Part shown: one piece after another, positions 56,601 through 64,000 of the stretch
Numbering within the stretch: the first letter of the stretch is position 1
Layout of the letters: every line of letters begins with the position of its first letter
DNA from: Ceratobasidium sp. AG-K
Lineage: Eukaryota; Basidiomycota; Agaricomycetes; Cantharellales; Ceratobasidiaceae
Length of the DNA: 64,000 nucleotides
Assembly: GCA_037039685.1 (NCBI GenBank)
Contig: JAWNGF010000007.1
Span: forward strand, 2,542,001 to 2,606,000
Reading direction: 5' to 3'
Notes under the pieces: generated by a model
What the model was told of the DNA's origin: nothing
The model's input: the letters and a program-made list of their open reading frames with translations, nothing else
Database searches by the model: none
Position numbers and translations under genes: made by a program

Positions 56601-59600
56601 CGGCCGAGGGGAAGACGGGGGAAGAGCCGTGTGCAGGGCGACGGGAGACGGTTCGGGCTTCTCGAGCTTCGGCGAGCTATGCCTTTCCGGGTCGTGTGGC
56701 TTGGTCTCGACGGCAACAGGTTCTTCGACGGGCGAAGACGCGCGGGGAGATTGCGGGGCAGGAGGCGTCGCGGTCGGGCTGAGCGGGCGTGGGCGCACGC
56801 GAGGACTGGGGTCTATAGAGGCTGGCCGGGACCCAACGCTCTTGGGTTTGAGCGTCGGCGGACGCGCGCTCGAGGAACTGAGGGGTCGTGTGGCTGACTT
56901 GGGTGTCGCCGGTTTGGCCGTCTTTTTCGGGAGAGCGGTGATAGTACGCACGGTGGGCGCAATGGGTTTAGTCGTGGGAAAAAGCGGGTGGGATGGTTTC
57001 GCCTTTTGGCTTGCCTTGCTCAGACTCGGCCGTGGGACGAGCTTGGGCTTGCCGGGTTCACGTTTCTGCCCAAGTGTCAGTGGACCGTCAGAATTAAGTG
57101 TCGGCCATACCTTGACCTGGACCTTTTCCTTGCCCTTGCCATCGACCGAAGCCACCGAGGCCGTATCCATCTCGACATCCGTCCCCTTTTCCTCCTTTTC
57201 CTCCTTGTCCTCCTCGACCCAATCCATCCCATCCTTGTTGCACAGCCCACACATCCAGCGCCCACTAACCGCCTCGCGGTCGTCCAACCCATAACACTGC
57301 AAATGCTGCCAATTTCCACACCCATCGCACAATACCGTCAGACCCCGATCGTCGGCCTCGGATCCGCACTTGCACCGAATCTGGCCCGTGTCTTGCTCTT
57401 TTTCCTTGGACGGGCCGGGCATGGGCTTCGGCCGGCTGGTCGAGCTCGTGCGGGGCTTGGGTGTTGGACCAATCAGCATGGGTTTTGATTTCGGTGTCGA
57501 AGACGTCGGGGCGTGGTGGACTGTCTTGGGTGCCGGGGGAGCGTTGACGGGGTAGATGCCCATGTCGCCGTGCACGAGTTGGGCCAGTGTTTCGAGTCGA
57601 GAGGGGGTCGGCGGGGGTGGGTCCTGCCGAGGCTCGTGTCGGGGTTCCACCCGGGTTTCGAGTCGGGGTTCAGGCCGAGGTTCTGGTCGGGGTGGCTCAT
57701 GTCGAGAAATAACCGGCGACGTGGTCCGCCTGGACGACTCGGGGCGGGCGTCTACGGGATGCGCGTCGATGGGATGCGCGTCCTTGACCTCGTCTTCAAC
57801 CGTCTCCATCTGCCCGCTGCTCCATGCCTTGGCCTCCCACACATCATGAATCTCCACCTCGCGGGGCACGCTCATATCCATCCGTGCGCCCCCGACATCC
57901 ACCTGGTCCCTCACCCGCGCATCCAAAATCTCCACCCGATCCAGCCCATCCTTTTCACGCAAGCTATCCTCCATCCGCCGAGCTTCCCACTCGTCTCCTT
58001 CCTCGTCGGCCGTCTCGTCCTCTGATAGCGGGCTTGACGGGGGCTCGGTGTCGGTGGTGAATTCCGGGGGCCGTTGGCGGCCTTCGGACGATACGCGCGG
58101 GACGCTTGCCGCATCGGATGGTGTGCGTGGGGGCAAGGTTTCAGAAGGCGCGCGGTCGGTGGGTGAGCGGGCGCGGGGAATCGAATCAGTGGGCGAGCGC
58201 GAGGCATCAACGGGCCTCATCGCAGCTTCGGCCGACATGCGAACCGGCGAGGGATCGATAAGTCGGTTCAGAATGTCGGGCATGCGAGATTCGATGGGGG
58301 TTCGTGGGACGACGTCCATCGGTCGCGAAAGGGGATCCGCCCTGGGGACCTCGCGTACCATCTCGACCATACGCGGCAAGTCTGAGCGAACCATGTCGGG
58401 CATCCGCTCGATGGGCGTGCGGGGGATAACCTCTGATGGGGCGCGCGGTCTCGGGTACACGTCCCGCTTGGGATCATGGCTGGGAAACGACGTAAACTCG
58501 GGGAGGGTCCGGGTTTGCAGCTCGGGGTGTCTCGAGTCTTCGGGTTGGCGCCTGGTGTCGTCTAGTCTCGAGTGCAGTTCAGGCCGCCTTGAATCGAGTT
58601 CTGGGCGTCGCGAGTCGACCTCGGGCATGCGCCTCATGTCAAGCTCAGGGCGTCGCAAGTCAAAGTCGGAGCGCCCCGAGTCGAGGTCGGGACGCCTTGG
58701 ATCGAGTTCGGGACGGTCGGGCACTCGTGTTGGCCGAGGCTCGAACACGGGCCGCGAGGGCGGTGCCGAGCTTGGTTCCTCTCTCCTCCTATCATCCCTC
58801 CTCTCCTCCCTCGGCCTCTCTTCTGGCTCGGGCGAGTCTTCAATCTCGATAGGTTCGGGCCTGAGTTTTTGCACCGGAACTAGTCAAATTAGTACCATCC
58901 CACCCCTAGACGACAAGACTCACCCCTGGCGGGAACAAAGCCAGCGCTAAACGTGGGGGCACGAAAGACCCCCTGCGTTGGACGGACGGGATGCGGTTGG
59001 CTGGGCGAGTGGGAAGGGGTAGAGTGGGAAGGAGTCGAGTGATGGGCTCGCGAGTTGTAGGCGTGTGTTGATTGGACGGGCGACGTGGCCGGGTGGGAAC
59101 CAAACGAGGGCATGCGCACTCGGGATTGGGTGGGCGGAGTCTGGGATATTTGTGTGAATTGGCTGCCGCTTCGGTCTCTGGAAGAATATAAGTCATGATG
59201 CAACAAGTGATGGGTGACGCACCGTGTGGCCCGCTCGCGTGGGTCGTCGTCTCGTGGTCTGATGCCGGCGGTAGTGACGAGGGTCGAGGTGGGGACCTCT
59301 GTTCGAGCGCGCTTTCCTGCTGGCTCGAGGCCCAGTGTGCTGCCAAGGCCCAGTGCGCTGGTGGGATAGGGGGAGAGGACGGCCTGGGGGTGGGCGAGGA
59401 ACGAGTCGGTGATGCGCAGGTCGGCTGGTCGGTCAGGCCGTCGGTCGGACAGAGAACGCACCTCGCGGCTAAACTCTGCGGCGGGTTGGTTGGAGCGCAT
59501 GTCGGAGAGATCGACCGATGAGCGCATGTCAGAGGGGGCATGCAAGTCCGAGGGAGTGCGTGTGCGCAGGGCAAAGTCGGGGGGGTGGCGAGGAGGCGGC

Positions 59601-60134
59601 CAATGGCGTGCGTCGGACGAGGGCAGACGGGGGTCGGAAAATGGCAGCGGGGGAAGCGGGGCGAGGCGGATGTCGGACAGCGACGGCAGCGACAGATTGC
59701 GGTTGGACCACTCTCTGCGCTCTTCCGGTGGCTCGTCTCTGCGTGGAGGGGCCTCGAGCACTCCCAGCGCACTCATACTCAGGTACCCTCGGCGTGGTGG
59801 CGCGGCCTCTTCCTCGTCGGGGGGGCGGGGACGGCGCGCTGGCCATGCCTCGTCCGTCTCTCGTTTTCGCTTCGCCAGGGGGGCAAGCGGTGACCCCGTG
59901 CGCTCAGGCCGTCGCTCCCTACGCCAGTTAGCCCACGTAATAACAATGCTGACCGACTTACCAGTCCCTGCCGGCCAGTATCTCGTGCGGCGATGGCAGT
60001 CGTAGGTCGTGGGCGTGAGAAAACGAGGGGCGTGCATGGGGCGTGCTATACAGCGCGCTGGTGTGTACCACAGGACTCGCCCGCAGCTCACACAGCAACG
60101 CCGCCGCCTCCACGTCCTCGGCACTCCCGTTCAT
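53604..60134 (-). CDS. PHD finger and SET domain protein, Set3/MLL5-like
   Basis: A likely chromatin reader, as in Set3-type histone deacetylase complexes. The ATG at 60134 starts MNGSAEDVEAAALLCELRAS. The long N-terminal half is disordered (Pro/Arg/Ser-rich). Then come a PHD finger (CKCGSEADDRGLTVLCDGCG, WQHLQCYG, WMCGLC; near 57230-57375) and a SET domain (YGVLATGPIAQGALVLEYR, GNEGRFVRCGCWPN, GEEIVLGWEWA; about 55900-56350). The usual NHS and final catalytic Tyr motifs of active SET enzymes are replaced, as in Set3/MLL5 relatives thought to be inactive. After an intron (55815-55859) a post-SET tail continues to an Arg/Asp/Glu repeat and an RGG-rich end at 53604. Introns also lie near 59937-59978, 59172-59215, 58880-58925 and 54926-54971. 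A one-base frame jump is needed near 54610. The gene is tail-to-tail with HEATR5 copy 2, 192 bases apart. Confidence 0.88.
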
Positions 60135-60159
60135 CGTCGTCGGTTACAACTAGGTGCTA

Positions 60160-60169
60160 GTCACGTGAC
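60160..60169. promoter_or_regulatory. E-box palindrome GTCACGTGAC upstream of the PHD-SET gene
   Basis: A ten-base palindrome 26 bases before the ATG at 60134, in the presumed promoter. Confidence 0.5.
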
Positions 60170-60600
60170 CCGCCCTCTCTCCTTGTTCCCCACGACAGCC
60201 CCCCCTTCAAACCCAGACAATCAACGAGCATGACCGCGGACACAGGATGGAGATGGTTGGAGGCTTTTAGGTCGCTGAATGACGGCGGATGGCGGAATTC
60301 GATTATGACTCGGTCGAACAGTTTCTCGTGGCACACCTCCCACGCTCATCCTGCGTTCTATTCGATGCTCTATTCTTCTTCTCCTGCCTGTCCTCTACTG
60401 GATTCCATCGACACCATGCCCTTCCAAGCCCCCTGTCCCACCCGACTCGACCCTCCGACTACATCCACTCCCTGCTGTCCTCCGTTCCATCTCCCTCTCC
60501 TCCCATACCACTCCCACCGTTCCTTTGCCCATCTCTCCCCCTGGTTGCTGTAGAGTAAAATCGCTCGCCAAAACGTGTTCACCCCATTCACACGACCCTA

Positions 60601-60612
60601 GGTCACGTGACC
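60601..60612. promoter_or_regulatory. Twelve-base palindrome GGTCACGTGACC
   Basis: A perfect palindrome with the E-box core. It shares its first nine bases with the terminal repeats of the pogo element. It lies between the two weak frames described for 60135-61130. Confidence 0.4.
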
Positions 60613-61130
60613 TTTCGCCTGTATTCGATAGATACAATCCAGATTCGCTCACTACTCGAGTGCCCAGTCGGAAGAATGCGCGCCCGTGTTCCGAGCGGAA
60701 CTGGGACGGCAAGACTCTAAAATCGGCGAGGCCAAAGTCCCTGATCACGGTTTGTGTGAATTCAGTGCAGACGAGTTCGAGGGTCGAACAGTATCCACAT
60801 TGTATGCGCGAGCTCCGTCTGAAAAGCGATCCCAACACCACGGCTACATAACAGGTACGATACAAGCTATAATGATCATCATCCAGCGACCGAGTCAACG
60901 GCAGATAGTTGTTGACCTCGACCCAGTCGTTGCCCGACACCACGCCCCTGTTTTTCGGCCACACACACCACGGCGCAAACTCGGACCTCCAAGCGTGCCA
61001 GCCTTCGACAGGAGCGCGACAGCTTTCCTCGACGGGGTCCAGCCGGCACAATCCGCCTTAGCTTCCAGCTCACCGCGGATACATGCAGCCTCTACCCCCT
61101 CAATCCATTTAACACGCAATGCATAACTTG

Positions 61131-63957
61131 AACCGATGCGGTTTGACCGGCCCCAAGATCCACCCCCTGGTCAAGTGCGCAACCAAAGGGAAACGGTATT
61201 GTAGGGCCTTGGCACGAAAGCGAGTCGTCGAGAGTTGAATCGGACAAGATGGAGTGCATATCTGCGTCTGGGGTATCGAACGATCCACGTTCGCGGCGTT
61301 GACCGTGGCTACCAGCCGAGTGCGCTGTTCCCGCGTTATTCGTGCCAGGCCGGGCACTACCTCCACTTCCGAGGCCAGATTGACCGGACCCCTACCCCCC
61401 CCCCGTTGGTTATGGGGTCCGCGTCCATGTACGCCTTTTCCAGCAGTTGTAGGTAAATATCAAATCGGACATCATTGCACCTACTTTGCCGGGAATCTGC
61501 CTCTCGCTACCCAGAAGCTTTGGGTAGGCGAGCATACTCTCCAGGCAAGTTGCGGCGCGTAATTACTGGGGAAAAGTCGTAGCCTCTCAAAGCGATGAGA
61601 TGGTATCTGTATGGTGGGTTTGGCTCGCTAGGAGACCACTGGCCCCCGAAATTTAGTGCGGCGTCAAACTATCTGCAGAGACTTACTTCTGGACTCATAA
61701 AGTCGGGCCATGCGCCCCTGATGTTTTCAGCGGTGCGTCGGTTTACTTCGGTGGTGACGTTACTGTGGATATTTGTATCGACTGGTACTCTAGCCCACGC
61801 TCCGTCGTCAACCCCATCATGTCCGATCTCAATAGGAAAGTCAGAGGAAGCGCAATTCCGTCACAAATGGCTCACAATACAGTAGATTCCATCGATTGTC
61901 GGGTGTAAACTTCCGCCCCCACGCATACTGCAACATGCATAGCTAAAGATTGCTTGTAAGGTAACGAGATTGGAGTGGCGGCTGGGCTCTCACCTCTGGA
62001 GATTTGGTAGCCTTTGGTACCAAGTGGTATGCCTGTATCGAATTTGGGGGCGAGGTCTCACAGGTAATCAAACAGCGTCTGGCATGCAGAGCGGCTCGAT
62101 TGAGACTATCCTTCACCCAACATCCACCGTCCTGAGATTGACAAACAGCGCATTTTTCCACCGGCTGGCAGATCTGGTTACGGACTCGTCGGCACCTAAA
62201 TCGCTATTGGGAGGAGGTGCCATACGTGTTGGGGAAAAGGTTATTAGGACTAATATTGGTAACCCACGTGTGGCACGTAGGATGACTAGTACAAGCTGAT
62301 GCACTTACGCAGCCACGTCGTAGGCGTTGATGATCCCGATGCATGGGTGAGCGTAGGATTTCAAAATCCGAATGTCTAGATATGGAGCGTAAATTTAGTG
62401 GCCGACACGGACTTGAGAACCTGCCCGCCAAAATCGTTACGACGTGTGATTACCAGGGAGGTCTCATGGCATTTCAGCGGAACAAAGCGGTATCTGTACC
62501 CCGGGTTTGCTATACCGGAAACCCACTGAGACAGTCCCAGCAAGGCATTGAGTCTCAACGTCCGCTCTTTCTTGACAGGCAGTCAGCGGCGACGCCATCT
62601 CCGACAAATGAGATCTGACAGTATACCTGGCCCCACCGCTTATTAGATGTGAACTTGCTTTCCCAAGCGTACTGCAACCTGCGGAACTAGGGGTTTCCTG
62701 TAGATTGAAGCAGTGGACACCATAAACCTACCTCTCCCGATCCGATGCCCTTGATACCACATAATTGTGCCGAGCCCCCCAGTGAGGTCTCGGAGGAAAT
62801 CAGGCACCGACTACTGTGCAGAACCACGAGATCGAGACGAGTCCTCACCTATGCATCAACTACGTTGAAGTTGTCTGATTCAGCCTTTGCCCACCAATTG
62901 TCAGATCCCTCGGCTGATGCATCAGAGCTGGAATCGCCCTGGATGTTATTTCCGGAGGTCCCATGCTTGTTAGAGACGACAGGCTAGCCCACGCCAAATG
63001 CAAAGAGCCCTACCTAAGCGATCATCGACCCCTGAATAGATCGCAATTATGGTACCATCCCCGAGTGAATGAACACGAGTCAATTCAAATAATCCTGTCT
63101 GTCGGACAAAATTCTGGAGTAAAAGGAGAGCGCCGCAACTTGAGATCAAGGATCTAAACGAGGGGATATAGTAGCATCATACAGGGGCTGTTTTGAAGTA
63201 AGGATTGTGAGAATCACACGTACTTGGGATAGATTCCCTCAACGTAAAGTACGCATATAGCCGGGTCCTACGGCGCTCGCTTCCGTTGGACCTATAATAA
63301 GCACATTAGTGAACCCGGTCACTAGCGTAACCTAAACAATGGCATAGTTTTCAACTCAATGAGGCAAGTATCAGCGCTACCAGCGTATATGGGTCCCGGT
63401 TTCAGCCCGAGCCGTCCTGTTGGCCTCATCTCACGGCGTTACCTATACCCCAAATATCTGGGACCTGCGGCCAGACTCAGACCTCACTATCAGACTATAG
63501 TTTGCAAACACCTCGGTTCTAGGATGCTTGAGCTTATCTCAAGTTCCTGATTAGACCCATTAGCCCTATTTCCAAGCGTCACTTCTACCCAAAGATTAAG
63601 TTCTTCAGCCAGGCCCGAGCCAAGATCTTTACTATGGTAACCTCGGCCGAAATTTGCCATTCCATTGTCTGATTGCGCTCCTGCGTGTGCATTCGATGAA
63701 TCACCCGAACGGAGCAACTGCCTCGAGTCACCATGTGCTGTCAGGTTCTCGGCTCATGGTCTCGAGTACCACCTCCATTTTTCTCGAGTCTTCTTGGTAG
63801 GTTCTGGGTTCCCATCCTCACTAACACATGTCGTACTGGACAAGACTGTACGCCCATGTCCAGGTCATGCCTCGCCCTGGACCACCAGCTCCTTACAGCA
63901 ATCAACCAAGCTCGATCATATACAACGAAATTAGCTGCTGCTATCATACACACATAG
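61131..63957 (-). repeat. Decayed tandem array of ~0.8 kb minus-strand coding repeats, unrecognised
   Basis: Related peptide blocks recur in the same order on the minus strand. One unit has ASAEGSDNWWAKAES (near 62900), then LQYAWESKFTSNKRWGQVYC (near 62640), then NPGYRYRFVPLK and VITRRN (near 62480). The next has TRSASRWKNALFVN (near 62150), LQYAWGRKFTPDNRW (near 61900), then PPYRYHLIAL and VITRRN (near 61590). Partial units appear near 61180 (ALQYRFPLVAH) and 63680 (SDNGMANFGRG). The frames between blocks are interrupted, so this is either a set of small-exon genes or a decayed local gene family. I cannot name the family. Confidence 0.5.
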
Positions 63958-64000
63958 GTGAGGCACGCGATTTGGCCGAGCGAGTGCTTGGGCATCGACA

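Larger units (their letters stand above)
60135..61130. other. Promoter region of the PHD-SET gene plus weak frames on both strands
   Basis: A plus frame at 60289-60558 begins MAEFDYDSVEQFLVAHLPRS and could be the first exon of a divergent gene. A minus frame at 60395-61051 contains FAPWCVWPKNRGVVSGNDWVEVNNYLPL and could be an exon of a minus-strand gene. They overlap, so at most one is likely real, and I recognise neither. Confidence 0.3.

Noticed and set aside
1..64000. CRISPR arrays, bacterial operons, rRNA or tRNA genes
   Set aside because: Eukaryotic gene structure throughout. No spaced short repeats were seen, and reading by eye found no convincing tRNA A and B boxes or rRNA segments.

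Overview
The window is nuclear DNA of a filamentous basidiomycete. Protein-coding genes are split by many 45-60 base GT-AG introns. The F-box family, the GPI-anchored GH79 enzyme, the thaumatin-like protein and the Tf1/sushi-type chromoviruses with a chromodomain suggest an agaricomycete. A Rhizoctonia-like (Ceratobasidiaceae) genome is my inference; no marker gene proves it.

Layout. (1) 1-9691 is a nest of two related Ty3/Gypsy chromoviruses. The 3' part of plus-strand element A (internal region 1-1684 and 8892-9235, 3' LTR 9236-9691) is split by a complete minus-strand element B (1685-8886, 455-base LTRs, 5-base target duplication GCCGA). Both carry an unrecognised third ORF after pol. Element A itself sits inside a flavin monooxygenase-like gene. 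(2) 9692-25553 and 34144-50003 are direct copies of one ~15.9 kb segment. Each holds, in order, a minus-strand flavoprotein monooxygenase, a plus-strand F-box protein, a GH79 glycoside hydrolase, a hypothetical membrane protein and a HEATR5/Laa1-like HEAT-repeat gene. Copy 1 of HEATR5 stops abruptly at 25553; copy 2 runs on to 53411. (3) The spacer 25554-33347 holds a thaumatin-like gene, a weak hypothetical gene and a nearly intact pogo/Fot1-type DNA transposon (29590-32344, TA target duplication). (4) 53604-60134 is a large minus-strand Set3/MLL5-like PHD-SET gene, tail-to-tail with HEATR5. (5) 60135-64000 has no confident gene, but contains a decayed tandem array of ~0.8 kb minus-strand coding repeats.

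How it fits together. The two copies differ mainly at CpG sites, with TpG in one copy facing CpA in the other. This is the mark of cytosine deamination acting independently on both copies after duplication. It has put TGA stops in place of CGA codons in both copies of the monooxygenase gene. The chromovirus carries features of a self-primed Tf1-type element: TATA box, predicted RNA start and a 12-base self-complementary primer site. It also has bZIP-like sites in its LTR and a SUMO-interaction-like motif at the end of the third ORF. Single-base deletions break HEATR5 copy 2, the PHD-SET gene and the transposase, so assembly error must be weighed against real decay.
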